Origin: Mesorhizobium sp. LMG 17147
GTDB lineage: Bacteria > Pseudomonadota > Alphaproteobacteria > Rhizobiales > Rhizobiaceae
DNA: 64,000 bases
NCBI RefSeq assembly: GCF_024297145.1
Contig: NZ_JANCTC010000003.1
Span: forward strand, 308,000-371,999
Reading direction: 5' to 3'
A model generated the notes under the pieces. It saw only the letters and a list, made by a program, of their open reading frames with translations, was not told the origin of the DNA and did not search any database. The position numbers and the translations under genes are program-made. Each line of letters opens with the position of its first letter. The stretch's first letter is position 1. Below, one piece after another: positions 8,942 through 17,368 of the stretch.

Positions 8942-8990
8942 GAGCATGAGCTTTTCCGAAACCCGGTCTCCGCTTTTTGGGGTCATGCTC
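8942..8990. repeat. Rhizobial intergenic palindrome (GAGCATGA...TCATGCTC type)
   Basis: A 49-bp imperfect palindrome: GAGCATGAGCTTTTCCGAAA on the left and TTTTTGGGGTCATGCTC on the right, around a CCGGTCTCC centre. I recognise this as a dispersed palindrome very common in Rhizobiales. It separates the Alpha-E and transglutaminase genes and slightly overlaps the Alpha-E stop codon, so it would be transcribed as a hairpin within the operon. Confidence 0.75.
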
Positions 8991-9930
8991 AATAGAACCT
9001 GTAATCCTGCGCGATCTCGTCGCCGAGCCTGGTGTTGTCGCGGATGAAATTGGCCAGGAATTCATGCAGACCGGCGTCGAAAATATCCTTGATCGAGCCG
9101 GCCGTCAGCATGGCCTGGGTCTTGGCAGCCGTCGCATGGCAGGCGTGGCGCTCACCATAGTCGTCACCCAGGAATTTGAGATGCTCCGTCAGGAAGCGGT
9201 AGCAAAAGGTCAGCGAGCGCGGCATGCGGACGTTGAGGATCAGATAGTCGGCGATGTTGCTCGGCTTGTAGTCGGCGTCATAAACCCAGCGGTAGGAGCG
9301 GTGCGCCGATACAGAGCGCAGGATCGATTCCCACTGGTAGTTGTCGAGCGTCGAGCCGACCCAGGAAATCGACGGCAACAGCACGTAGTATTTCACATCC
9401 AGGATGCGCGCGGTGTTGTCGGCGCGTTCGACATAAGTGCCGAGCTGCGAAAAATCGAAAATCTCATTGCGCAGCATCGTGCCGTAGAACGAGCCGCGGA
9501 TCAGCGCCGTCTCGCGTTTGATTGCGTCGAGCGCGTTGGGCAGGTCGCGCTCGTCGATCGGCTTGGCCAGCATCCGCTTCAGCGACATCCAGGCTTCGTT
9601 GATGCTTTCCCAGGTTTCACGCGTCAACGCGGTACGCACCATGCGGGCATTGTTACGGGCCGTTTCGATAGACGACATCGTGCTCGACGGGTTCGATGTG
9701 TCGCGCAGCAGATAGTCGGCGACATTGGCGGCGGTGTAGTTGGAATATTTCTGCGTGAAGCTGGCGTCCGAACCGGCGCTGAGCAGCACCGAATTCCACT
9801 CCTCCGAAGCGTTCTGAGTACGGGTTAGCGCCATGCGCAAGCCGGCGTCCACCAGCCGCGCCATGTTTTCCGCCCGCTCGATATAGCGGTTCATCCAATA
9901 GAGCCCGTTGGCGGTGCGACCGAGAAGCAT
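8989..9930 (-). CDS. Alpha-E domain protein
   Basis: A 313-residue, all-helical protein of the Alpha-E family (DUF403). It opens with the hallmark 'MLLGRTANGLYWMNRYIERAENMARLVD' region (residues 1-28) and ends with 'LGDEIAQDYRFY'. Alpha-E proteins always accompany circularly permuted ATP-grasp proteins and are suggested to be partners or scaffolds; no enzymatic activity is proven. It is the second gene of the ATP-grasp/Alpha-E/transglutaminase/Anbu set. Confidence 0.9.
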   Translation of the reverse strand: MLLGRTANGLYWMNRYIERAENMARLVDAGLRMALTRTQNASEEWNSVLLSAGSDASFTQKYSNYTAANVADYLLRDTSNPSSTMSSIETARNNARMVRTALTRETWESINEAWMSLKRMLAKPIDERDLPNALDAIKRETALIRGSFYGTMLRNEIFDFSQLGTYVERADNTARILDVKYYVLLPSISWVGSTLDNYQWESILRSVSAHRSYRWVYDADYKPSNIADYLILNVRMPRSLTFCYRFLTEHLKFLGDDYGERHACHATAAKTQAMLTAGSIKDIFDAGLHEFLANFIRDNTRLGDEIAQDYRFY

Positions 9931-9948
9931 GTCAGGCGGTCCTGTGGC

Positions 9949-10079
9949 GAATGGTGGATGGTGGATGGTGAATGGTGACTATCCAGACTTTAGGCCACGA
10001 TGCCGCGTGCTTCACTTCAGGGCATTTCACCAACATCAACAACATATATCCTTATCTATTCACTATTCACTATTCACTA
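9949..10079. repeat. Two opposing heptamer arrays
   Basis: 9949-9976 holds four consecutive heptamers G(A/G)ATGGT. 10056-10076 holds three perfect CTATTCA heptamers, whose complement reads GAATAGT-like. The arrays are separated by about 80 bp and differ from perfect inverted complementarity by about one base per unit. Together they fill the gap between the ATP-grasp and Alpha-E genes and could fold into a long imperfect stem in the mRNA. The right array ends 8 bases before the ATP-grasp stop codon. Confidence 0.7.
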
Positions 10080-10087
10080 CTTCCACT

Positions 10088-11524
10088 CTAATCATCCAAC
10101 ACCCAGGTATCCTTCGTGCCCCCGCCTTGCGAGGAATTGACGACCAGCGAGCCTTCCTTGAGCGCTACTCGGGTCAGCCCGCCGGGCACGATCTGGATAC
10201 GGTCGGAAACCAGCACATAGGGGCGCAGATCGACATGACGCGGCGCCAGCCCCTTGTCCGTCAGGATCGGACAGGTCGACAGCGCCAGCGTCGGCTGAGC
10301 AATGTAGTTCGATGGTTTTGCCGCGAGCTTTTTCGAAAAATCCTCGCATTCCTTCTTGGTCGCCGCCGGACCGACCAGCATGCCGTAACCGCCGGACCCG
10401 TGGACCTCCTTGATGACCAGTTCATCAATGTGCTCGAGCACGTATTTCAGGCTGTCCGGCTCCGAGCAGCGCCAGGTCGGGATGTTGCCGAGCATCGCCT
10501 TGCGGCCGGTGTAGAATTCGACGATCTCGGGCATGTACGAATAGATCGCCTTATCGTCAGCGATGCCGGTTCCCGGCGCATTGGCGATCGTGATGTTGCC
10601 GGCGCGGTAGACGTCCATAATGCCCGGCACGCCAAGTGCCGAGTCGAGGCGGAAGGTCAGCGGATCGAGAAACGAATCGTCGACACGCCGGTAGAGCACA
10701 TCGATCTGCTTGTAGCCCTCGGTCGTGCGCATCGCGACATGGCCATCGACGACGCGCAGATCCTGCCCTTCGACGAGCTGCACGCCCATCTGGTCGGCAA
10801 GGAAAGCATGTTCGAAATAGGCTGAGTTGAAGCTGCCCGGCGTCAGCACGGCAATTGTCGGCGTGCCCTTGGTGCTTTGCGGCCGTACCGCCGCCAGCGA
10901 CTGGCGCAGGAGCTGCGGGTAATTCTCCACCGGCCGCACCTTGATCTGCTGGAACAACTCGGGAAACAGCTGCATCATCGTCTCGCGGTTCTCCAGCATG
11001 TAGGAGACGCCGGACGGCGTGCGCGCATTGTCCTCCAGTACGTAGAACTCGTTCTCGCTGATGCGTACGATGTCGACGCCGATGATGTGGGTATAGACGC
11101 CGGCCGGCGGCCGCACGCCGATCATCTCGGGCAGGAATGCCTCGTTCTTGGCGATCAACTCCTTCGGCACCCGGCCGGCGCGCAAGATCTCCTGGCGATG
11201 GTAGATGTCGTCGAGAAAGGCGTTCAGCGCCTGGACGCGCTGCTCGATGCCTTGCGTCAGCCGTCGCCATTCATTGCCCGAAATGATGCGCGGAACGATA
11301 TCGAAGGGTATCAGGCGCTCCGATGCTTCCTGCTCGCCGTAGACGGCGAAAGTGATGCCTGTCTTGCGAAAGACGCGTTCGGCGTCCTGCATCTTCTCGG
11401 TAAGTCTGGCCGGGTCCTGTTCCTTCAGCCAGCGATCGTAAGCCGAATACGGTTTTCTCAGCCCGGAAACTTCCGGAAGCATTTCGTCGAACGCTGCCAA
11501 TCGCATACTCCCCTGTGACGCCAT
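10088..11524 (-). CDS. Circularly permuted ATP-grasp peptide ligase-like protein
   Basis: A 478-residue cytoplasmic protein of the circularly permuted ATP-grasp type 2 family (DUF404/DUF407). Recognisable segments are 'MIGVRPPAGVYTHIIGVDIVR', 'YVLEDNARTPSGVSYMLENR', 'FNSAYFEHAFLADQMGV' and the ATP-grasp core 'LVIKEVHGSGGYGMLVGP'. The family is predicted to form peptide or amide bonds using ATP, but substrates are unknown. It is the first gene of the Anbu cluster. I prefer the ATG at 11524, with GAGG upstream; starts at 11506 or 11557 are possible. Confidence 0.87.
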   Translation of the reverse strand: MASQGSMRLAAFDEMLPEVSGLRKPYSAYDRWLKEQDPARLTEKMQDAERVFRKTGITFAVYGEQEASERLIPFDIVPRIISGNEWRRLTQGIEQRVQALNAFLDDIYHRQEILRAGRVPKELIAKNEAFLPEMIGVRPPAGVYTHIIGVDIVRISENEFYVLEDNARTPSGVSYMLENRETMMQLFPELFQQIKVRPVENYPQLLRQSLAAVRPQSTKGTPTIAVLTPGSFNSAYFEHAFLADQMGVQLVEGQDLRVVDGHVAMRTTEGYKQIDVLYRRVDDSFLDPLTFRLDSALGVPGIMDVYRAGNITIANAPGTGIADDKAIYSYMPEIVEFYTGRKAMLGNIPTWRCSEPDSLKYVLEHIDELVIKEVHGSGGYGMLVGPAATKKECEDFSKKLAAKPSNYIAQPTLALSTCPILTDKGLAPRHVDLRPYVLVSDRIQIVPGGLTRVALKEGSLVVNSSQGGGTKDTWVLDD

Positions 11525-11672
11525 TTCACTGGCCTCGCTGGAGAAAATCAAGCGCAATCGGCGATTTGGCGGGCGCCGGCGATCAGTATATCGCGGTTGC
11601 CTAAAATTAAGGCAGCACCAATAGGGCCTTGATCAGGCTTTGCCTGGTGTCCGGGCAAATGTCGGATGGAGA

Positions 11673-11909
11673 TCAAAACGCGCGAAAGGTGACGACCGTA
11701 AACGTATCCTTGATGCCCGGGAGAATCTGCACTTTCTCGTTGACGAAGTGGCCGATGTCTTCCTCGTCGTCGACATAGAATTTGGCGAGCAGGTCGTAGT
11801 TGCCGGCTGTCGAGTAGATTTCCGAAGCAATCTCGGCATCGGCCAGGGCGCTGGCAACGTCGTAGGCTTTGCCCAGATCGCACTTTATCTGCACGAAAAA
11901 TGCCTTCAT
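11673..11909 (-). CDS. Stand-alone Lrp/AsnC ligand-binding (RAM) protein
   Basis: A 78-residue protein made only of the RAM alpha-beta sandwich found at the C-terminus of Lrp/AsnC regulators ('FFVQIKCDLGKAYDVASAL', 'GNYDLLAKFYV', 'LPGIKDTFTVVTF'). No DNA-binding domain is present. Such solo RAM proteins assemble into rings and bind amino acids, and may modulate full-length Lrp proteins or act as small-molecule sensors. The ATG at 11909 matches homologous starts. It is a single gene, with 140 bases separating it from the ATP-grasp gene on the same strand. Confidence 0.85.
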   Translation of the reverse strand: MKAFFVQIKCDLGKAYDVASALADAEIASEIYSTAGNYDLLAKFYVDDEEDIGHFVNEKVQILPGIKDTFTVVTFRAF

Positions 11910-12145
11910 TGCCTGGTCCTGTCCAACATCGCACGCTCTAATCGAGCGGCCCTTGTGGCAGACTGCCGCCCGGCTTTCAAGCATCGGCAATCGCTCAGGC
12001 TGTCTCGCCTCGACAATGCGTTTTCCGCTCGGACACGGACCGCCACGCCGAATGTTTACGCTCGGCTGAAACCCTGAAGCACGGCAAAGCGTATGATATC
12101 ATGTACCTTCAGGCAGCGATTTCTCGGGGACAACGGAGACAGGCC

Positions 12146-12565
12146 ATGCGCCGCGCGTTTTTCGCATTCGCAGTCGTTCCATTCATTTTCGCATCCCAGG
12201 CCTTTGCTGGCGACGCCGAAGTCAAAGCGGCGCAGACGGTCATCGATGCTCAGTTGAGGGCCTTCATCGCCAATGACGGAATGACGGCCTACAGCTTTGC
12301 CGCACCGAATGTGAAGCGCATGTTTCCGACCGTCGATACCTTCATGAACATGGTGACCAACGGCTATCCGCCGGTGCGCCAGCCGCAGACCTACTCCTTC
12401 GGCAAGGTTCGCGAGACGAGCCCGACCTCGATCATCCAGCAAGTGCTGATCGTCGGCCCGGATGGCAAGGACTACGAGGCGGTCTACACGCTCGAACTAC
12501 AGCCTGACGGCAGCTTTCGGATCACCGGCTGCAGCCTGCGCGCGTCCACGTCGCTCAGCACTTGA
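12146..12565 (+). CDS. Secreted DUF4864-type protein
   Basis: A 139-residue exported protein. The N-terminal signal peptide (MRRAFFAFAVVPFIFASQAFAG, cleavage expected after AFA) is followed by a cystatin/NTF2-like domain with 'VIDAQLRAFIANDGMTAYSFAAP' and 'YTLELQPDGSFRITGC', which I associate with DUF4864. GGAG lies upstream of the chosen ATG. It converges on tgt, 8 bases away. Function is unknown; a periplasmic ligand-binding or protective role is only a guess. Confidence 0.75.
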   Translation: MRRAFFAFAVVPFIFASQAFAGDAEVKAAQTVIDAQLRAFIANDGMTAYSFAAPNVKRMFPTVDTFMNMVTNGYPPVRQPQTYSFGKVRETSPTSIIQQVLIVGPDGKDYEAVYTLELQPDGSFRITGCSLRASTSLST

Positions 12566-12573
12566 GCCTTCGA

Positions 12574-13704
12574 TCACCTCACTGGGAGATCGCCCCGCCT
12601 CCAGCTTTCGGAAATCTCAGCTGAGCGTGCTTCCAACCTGCCAGCCTCGATCGCTTCACGAATGTCGCGCATCAGCTGCTGGTAATAGGACAGATTGTTC
12701 CAGGTCAGGAGCATCGCCCCAAGTGCCTCTTGCGAGCGCACCAGATGGTGCAGATAGGCGCGCGAATAGTCGCGTGCGGCCGGGCAGTCGCTTTCCTCAT
12801 CGAGCGGACGCGGATCGTCGGCATGGCGGGCGTTGCGAAGATTGACCTTGCCGCGCCGCGTGTAGGCAAGACCGTGGCGCCCTGCCCGCGTCGGCATCAC
12901 GCAATCGAACATGTCGATGCCGCGCGCTACCGACTTCAAGATGTCGTCCGGGGTGCCGACGCCCATCAGGTAGCGCGGCCGCTCAGCCGGCAGCTCCGGG
13001 CAAGTGATGTCGAGCATCTCCAGCATCACCGCTTGCGGCTCGCCGACAGCCAGCCCGCCGATCGCGTAGCCCTTCAGCTCCATTGCCTTCAGCGCCTGCG
13101 CCGAGCGCAGCCGCAGATCCGGCAGGTCGCCGCCTTGCACAATGCCGAACATCGCCTTGCCGGGCTGCTCGCCGAATGCCGTCTTGCAGCGCTCGGCCCA
13201 GCGCAACGACAACTCCATGGCACGCTCGATCTCGTTCTGCTTGGCCGGCAGAGCCGTGCATTCGTCGAGCTGCATCTGGATGTCGGAATCGAGCAGCCCC
13301 TGGATCTCAATCGAACGCTCCGGCGACATCTCGAAGGCGCCGCCGTCGATATGCGAACGGAAGGTCACGCCGTTCTCGGTCAGTTTCCGCAGCTTCGACA
13401 GCGACATCACCTGGAAGCCGCCGCTGTCAGTCAGGATCGGATACGGCCAGCGGGCGAATTCGTGCAGGCCGCCGAGCCGTGCCACGCGCTCGGCGCCGGG
13501 CCTCAGCATCAGATGATAGGTGTTGCCGAGGATGATGTCCGAGCCAACGCCGCGCACCTGATCCATATACATGGCCTTCACCGTGCCGCCGGTACCGACC
13601 GGCATGAAGGCAGGCGTGCGGATTTCCCCGCGCGGCATGGTGATTGCACCACGCCGCGCCCTGCCGTCGGTCGCCAGCACCTTGAAGGTGAATGCGTCAG
13701 TCAT
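12574..13704 (-). CDS. tgt: tRNA-guanine transglycosylase
   Basis: A 376-residue TIM-barrel enzyme exchanging guanine-34 of GUN tRNAs for preQ1, the first step of queuosine insertion. Catalytic residues are D93 (in '[12 protein letters not shown]') and D267 (in 'FDCVMPTR'). The zinc site is odd: the bacterial pattern CxCxxC plus His is here S305, C307, A310 and N336 ('[17 protein letters not shown]', 'MLLTWNN'), so three of four ligands are missing. The rest of the fold and the length are normal. It sits downstream of queA, separated by a small gene, in a queuosine operon. Confidence 0.93.
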   Translation of the reverse strand: MTDAFTFKVLATDGRARRGAITMPRGEIRTPAFMPVGTGGTVKAMYMDQVRGVGSDIILGNTYHLMLRPGAERVARLGGLHEFARWPYPILTDSGGFQVMSLSKLRKLTENGVTFRSHIDGGAFEMSPERSIEIQGLLDSDIQMQLDECTALPAKQNEIERAMELSLRWAERCKTAFGEQPGKAMFGIVQGGDLPDLRLRSAQALKAMELKGYAIGGLAVGEPQAVMLEMLDITCPELPAERPRYLMGVGTPDDILKSVARGIDMFDCVMPTRAGRHGLAYTRRGKVNLRNARHADDPRPLDEESDCPAARDYSRAYLHHLVRSQEALGAMLLTWNNLSYYQQLMRDIREAIEAGRLEARSAEISESWRRGDLPVR

Positions 13705-13712
13705 TGAATTCC

Positions 13713-13982
13713 CTAGCCATCGAACTCCTTGTCGAATACCGGCGCGTCCGGAGCTTGCTTGTCGAGCGATTGACGGTAGCGGATGCAGCCGCGCATGAAT
13801 TTCGGCCACGGCGGCACTGCAATCGCCGGCTCGGTCTTTTCGGGCAAAAGCGACCACAGGTCGGGATGATGCCAGCACAGATCATGGCCGGTGGCGTCGC
13901 GGTGTTGGCGGATGCCGGCGCGTAATTTCCTGACTTCGCCGATCAATGCTTCGCGGTCGAAGGTTTCCAGGTCATCGTCCAT
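13713..13982 (-). CDS. Small conserved protein between queA and tgt
   Basis: An 89-residue cytoplasmic protein with no recognised domain. It begins [23 protein letters not shown] and has '[21 protein letters not shown]' (residues 34-54), rich in Trp/His. Its start overlaps the queA stop by 11 bases and it ends 8 bases before tgt, so it is translationally coupled in the queA-x-tgt operon. I recall similar 'CWHHPDLW' proteins as small conserved alphaproteobacterial hypotheticals. Function unknown; a link to tRNA modification is only contextual. Confidence 0.75.
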   Translation of the reverse strand: MDDDLETFDREALIGEVRKLRAGIRQHRDATGHDLCWHHPDLWSLLPEKTEPAIAVPPWPKFMRGCIRYRQSLDKQAPDAPVFDKEFDG

Positions 13983-15057
13983 TACTATCCTCCCTGAACA
14001 GAAGACTTGCGTCTCCATAGGAATAAAACCTGTAGCGATTCTCGATGGCATGCGCATAGGCCGCCCGCATCGTCTGCAAACCGCAGAAGGCCGAAACCAG
14101 CATGAACAGCGTCGAACGCGGCAGATGGAAATTGGTCATCAGCATGTCGGCGGTCTTGAAGCGATAGCCGGGGGTGATGAAGATGTCGGTCGGGCCTGAC
14201 CATGCGGCCAGCCTGCCCTCCTCGCCAGCCGCGCTCTCCAGCAAGCGCAGCGATGTCGTGCCGACAGCGATAATGCGCCCTCCTTTTGCTTTCGCCGCAT
14301 TCAGCGCCTCGGCGGTTTCCGCGCTGACCGAACCGGTCTCGGCGTGCATCTTGTGGTCGGCGGTGTCGTCCGCCTTCACCGGCAGGAACGTACCGGCGCC
14401 GACATGCAGCGTGACGAAACGGCGCTCTATGCCCTTGGCGTCGAGCGTCGCAAACAGCTCCGGCGTGAAATGCAGCCCTGCCGTCGGCGCGGCGACCGCG
14501 CCCTCCTCCCTGGCATAAATGGTCTGGTAATCGCTTCGGTCGCGTTCGTCGTCGTCACGCTTGGAGGCGATGTAGGGCGGCAGCGGGATGTGGCCGACAG
14601 CGTGCAGTGCCTCGTCGAGGAACGGACCTGACAGGTCGAAGCCGAGCAGCACCTCGCCGCCTTCCCCCTTCTCGATCACGGTTGCATCGAGTTGGCCGAG
14701 AAAGCAGGAATTGGCATCATGACCGAAATGGATGCGGTCACCGGCTGCGATGCGCTTGCCCGGACGCATGAAGGCGAGCCAGCGGTCGGGCGCCGTCCGC
14801 ATATGCAGCGTGGCTTCGACCTGCGCTGCTGCTTCGCCGCGCCGCCTGATGCCCTTCAATTGTGCCGGAATGACCTTGGTGTCGTTGAAGACCAGCACAT
14901 CACCAGCCTTGAGCAGGGCCGGCAGGTCGCGCACCGTCCGGTCTTCGAGCCCCTCACCCGGCCTGACCACCAGCATCCTGGCGCTGTCGCGCGGCTCGGC
15001 TGGGCGAAGCGCGATGCGTTCTTCCGGCAGATCGAAGTCGAAAAGGTCGACGCGCAA
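13972..15057 (-). CDS. queA: S-adenosylmethionine:tRNA ribosyltransferase-isomerase
   Basis: A 361-residue enzyme converting preQ1-34 in tRNA to epoxyqueuosine using the ribosyl group of SAM. Family landmarks: N-terminal '[18 protein letters not shown]', '[17 protein letters not shown]', '[22 protein letters not shown]' and C-terminal '[20 protein letters not shown]'. Full length for the family (about 350). It is upstream of and overlapping a small gene, then tgt, giving two successive steps of queuosine synthesis in one operon. Confidence 0.96.
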   Translation of the reverse strand: MRVDLFDFDLPEERIALRPAEPRDSARMLVVRPGEGLEDRTVRDLPALLKAGDVLVFNDTKVIPAQLKGIRRRGEAAAQVEATLHMRTAPDRWLAFMRPGKRIAAGDRIHFGHDANSCFLGQLDATVIEKGEGGEVLLGFDLSGPFLDEALHAVGHIPLPPYIASKRDDDERDRSDYQTIYAREEGAVAAPTAGLHFTPELFATLDAKGIERRFVTLHVGAGTFLPVKADDTADHKMHAETGSVSAETAEALNAAKAKGGRIIAVGTTSLRLLESAAGEEGRLAAWSGPTDIFITPGYRFKTADMLMTNFHLPRSTLFMLVSAFCGLQTMRAAYAHAIENRYRFYSYGDASLLFREDSNGR

Positions 15058-15069
15058 GAAAACCCCGCC

Positions 15070-15468
15070 TCAAGGTTCCGGGCAGGTCACCGCCCAGGCA
15101 CCGACGCCGTCAATGCTCAACGTGCCGCCCATTGCGAAACTGGACTGCTCGCTGGCCTTGACCAGCCGCAATTTGGCGACAATCGAGCTGAGGCCCTCAT
15201 CAGTGAGATCGATCAGCATGCGCTCGTCGTCTTCGAATGCCTGTCCAACGATGACTTTCGTTGAGCCTGGCTGGCCGTCCGTGGTCCATGTCTTGCCGCC
15301 GGCATCCAGCCACACCCGCGCCACCGCAATGACGGCCGTGTGGCCCATCAAAACATCAATCGATGCCGCGCCGCCGTCGGCGCTGCAAACGATCGATTCC
15401 GTCGCCAGCGCCGGAGTGGCCGCCGCGACGAGCACAAGTGCGATGGCCGCGACAGCCCGGCTGGTCAT
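15070..15468 (-). CDS. Secreted hypothetical protein
   Basis: A 132-residue exported protein with a clear signal peptide (MTSRAVAAIALVLVAAATPALA, predicted cleavage after ALA). The mature part has two cysteines ('IVCSADGG' and the C-terminal 'AVTCPEP') that could pair in the periplasm. No domain recognised. Its start overlaps the end of the upstream cyclophilin by 4 bases, and its stop lies 12 bases before queA, so it belongs to the ppi-queA-tgt transcript. Confidence 0.75.
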   Translation of the reverse strand: MTSRAVAAIALVLVAAATPALATESIVCSADGGAASIDVLMGHTAVIAVARVWLDAGGKTWTTDGQPGSTKVIVGQAFEDDERMLIDLTDEGLSSIVAKLRLVKASEQSSFAMGGTLSIDGVGAWAVTCPEP

Positions 15469-15977
15469 TTCACGTCGGCCGCAACCTTGAGCGATACGAT
15501 CTTGTCAGGGTCCTGCACCGGTTCGCCGCGCTTGATCTTGTCGACATTGTCCATGCCTTCGATGACCTGGCCCCACACAGTGTACTGGCGGTTGAGGAAG
15601 GCGGCGTCGTCGAAGCAGATGAAGAACTGCGAATTGGCCGAGTTCGGGTTTTGCGAGCGCGCCATCGAACAGGTGCCGCGGCCATGGTTGGCGTTGGAGA
15701 ACTCGGCCTTCAGATCGGGCTTGTCGGAACCGCCAGTGCCGGCGCGCGACGGCGCGAAAGACGGCTTGTTGGAATTGCCGAACTTCACGTCGCCGGTCTG
15801 CGCCATGAAGCCGTCGATGACGCGGTGGAAGACCACGCCGTCATAGGCGCCTTCGCGTGCCAGCTCCTTGATACGGCCGACATGGCCGGGCGCCAGATCT
15901 GGAAACAATTCGATGACGACCTTGCCCTTGGTCGTGTCCATGATGAGCGCGTTCTCGCGGTCCTTGATTTCGGCCAT
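15465..15977 (-). CDS. ppiB: Cytoplasmic peptidyl-prolyl cis-trans isomerase (cyclophilin)
   Basis: A 170-residue single-domain cyclophilin without signal peptide. Active-site motifs: 'VVFHRVIDGFMAQTGD' (catalytic Arg and Phe), 'RGTCSMAR', 'NSQFFICFDDAAFLNRQYTVWG'. It catalyses proline cis-trans isomerisation during folding. It lies 28 bases after a paralogous exported cyclophilin, with which it shares the central motifs; the pair probably arose by duplication. Confidence 0.93.
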   Translation of the reverse strand: MAEIKDRENALIMDTTKGKVVIELFPDLAPGHVGRIKELAREGAYDGVVFHRVIDGFMAQTGDVKFGNSNKPSFAPSRAGTGGSDKPDLKAEFSNANHGRGTCSMARSQNPNSANSQFFICFDDAAFLNRQYTVWGQVIEGMDNVDKIKRGEPVQDPDKIVSLKVAADVK

Positions 15978-16005
15978 GTCAGAAATATCCTTTTGAAACT
16001 TAGGT

Positions 16006-16596
16006 TTACTTGCCGTCGGCGGCGATGCGCACCTTGATCATGCGATCGGGATCGGTCACCGTCCCGTTCTGCGCCTCGTCGCCTTTCTTGATGTGGTCCA
16101 CCAGCTCCATGCCGCTGACGACATTGCCAACGATGGTGTACTGGCCATCGAGCGGCGGTGCCGGCGCGAACATGATGAAGAATTGCGAATTGGCGGAATT
16201 CGGATCATCGGAGCGGGCCATGCCGACCACGCCGCGCTGGTAGTGCTCGGTACTGGAGAATTCGGCCGGCAGGTCAGGAAGATCGGAGCCGCCGGTGCCG
16301 ACAGCGTCGGCATTGAAGCCGCTCTTCATGTTGCCGAACTTGACGTCGCCGGTCTGCGCCATGAAGCCGTCGATGACGCGGTGAAAGGCGACGTTGTCGT
16401 AGGCGCCCTGGCGCACCAGCTTTTTGATCTGCGCGACGTGTTTCGGCGCAAGGTCGGGCCTCAGCGCGATGGTCACGTCGCCGTCTTTCAGCGTTACGAT
16501 CATGGTGTTTTCCGGATCAGCGGCAAAGGCCGACACGGATGCGGTCACAAGACCGGCAAACACGGCAAGCAAGAAGGCAAGCTTTTTCAGCTGCAT
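16006..16596 (-). CDS. ppiA: Exported peptidyl-prolyl cis-trans isomerase (cyclophilin)
   Basis: A 196-residue cyclophilin with an N-terminal signal peptide (MQLKKLAFLLAVFAGLVTASVSAFA), so it acts in the periplasm. The core carries 'NVAFHRVIDGFMAQTGD', 'RGVVGMARSDDPNSANSQFF' and 'GQYTIVGNVVSGMELVDHI'. The chosen ATG at 16596 follows GGAGAAAGATCCC; an upstream Met at 16671 would include an intergenic palindrome and is rejected. It is between coaD and the cytoplasmic paralogue. Confidence 0.92.
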   Translation of the reverse strand: MQLKKLAFLLAVFAGLVTASVSAFAADPENTMIVTLKDGDVTIALRPDLAPKHVAQIKKLVRQGAYDNVAFHRVIDGFMAQTGDVKFGNMKSGFNADAVGTGGSDLPDLPAEFSSTEHYQRGVVGMARSDDPNSANSQFFIMFAPAPPLDGQYTIVGNVVSGMELVDHIKKGDEAQNGTVTDPDRMIKVRIAADGK

Positions 16597-16623
16597 GGGA
16601 TCTTTCTCCGAATATCTTCGTTC

Positions 16624-16671
16624 ATGCATGTCGTTACCCAAAGCCGGGTTCCACTTTTGGGCGACATGCAT
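16624..16671. repeat. Rhizobial intergenic palindrome (ATGCATGTCG...CGACATGCAT type)
   Basis: A 48-bp imperfect palindrome with arms ATGCATGTCGTTACCCAAA and TTTTGGGCGACATGCAT around a CCGGGTTCC centre. It fills the coaD-ppiA gap and begins immediately after the coaD stop. It belongs to a different subclass from the element at 8942-8990 but has the same layout (CATG-type ends, CCGG centre). Confidence 0.7.
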
Positions 16672-17172
16672 TTATTTCGCGAATTTGGCGGCGAGCGAGC
16701 CGGCCACGGCCGCCGGCACGAAGGGGTGGATGTCGCCTCCCATCGAAGCTATCTGGCGCACAAGTGTGGCGGTAATGGTGCGCACCGAGGGGCTGGCGGG
16801 CAGGAACACCGTCTGCAGCTCCGGCGCCATGGTCTCGTTCATGCCGGCCATCTGCATCTCATAGTCAAGATCGGTGCCGTCGCGCAGGCCGCGGATCATG
16901 ATCGAGGCGCCATGCTTCCTGGCCGCATCGATGACCAGCCCGTCGAAGGCGACCACTTTGATACGCGCGCCGTCGCTGCCGAATTCCGCCTTCGCGGCCG
17001 TTTCGATCAGGCCAACCCGTTCCTCGAAGGAAAACAACGGCTTCTTGCCGGGATGGGTGCCGATCGCCGCATAGATTGTATCCGCCACGGCCAGCGATGC
17101 CTTCAGCACGTCGAGATGGCCGTTGGTCAGCGGGTCGAAAGAGCCGGCATAAAGGGCGATGCGTTCGGTCAT
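16672..17172 (-). CDS. coaD: Phosphopantetheine adenylyltransferase
   Basis: A 166-residue hexameric nucleotidyltransferase making dephospho-CoA from 4'-phosphopantetheine and ATP. The family signature '[19 protein letters not shown]' contains the T/HxGH-type 'TNGH' motif, and '[19 protein letters not shown]' and '[11 protein letters not shown]' follow. Standard length. It is first in the coaD-ppiA-ppiB-x-queA-x-tgt gene string. Confidence 0.96.
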   Translation of the reverse strand: MTERIALYAGSFDPLTNGHLDVLKASLAVADTIYAAIGTHPGKKPLFSFEERVGLIETAAKAEFGSDGARIKVVAFDGLVIDAARKHGASIMIRGLRDGTDLDYEMQMAGMNETMAPELQTVFLPASPSVRTITATLVRQIASMGGDIHPFVPAAVAGSLAAKFAK

Positions 17173-17368
17173 GGCAGGTGCTTCTAGCGAGCCTCTCCCC
17201 TAAAGGCAAATCCGATCGACAGGCCCGCCCCATGAACCTTTTGGCCGACGTGAACGACAGATGAATGTGCCGCTCACAAGGGCTTCACGCAGTGTTCACT
17301 AAGTTGCAGCTGCAAAAGATGAAACCAAACACCCACCTGATCGTTGTTAGGCGCAGGAGAACACGCAC

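Noticed and set aside
16597..16671. N-terminal extension of the exported cyclophilin to Met at 16671
   Set aside because: It would be encoded by the intergenic palindrome, and the signal peptide would no longer be N-terminal.
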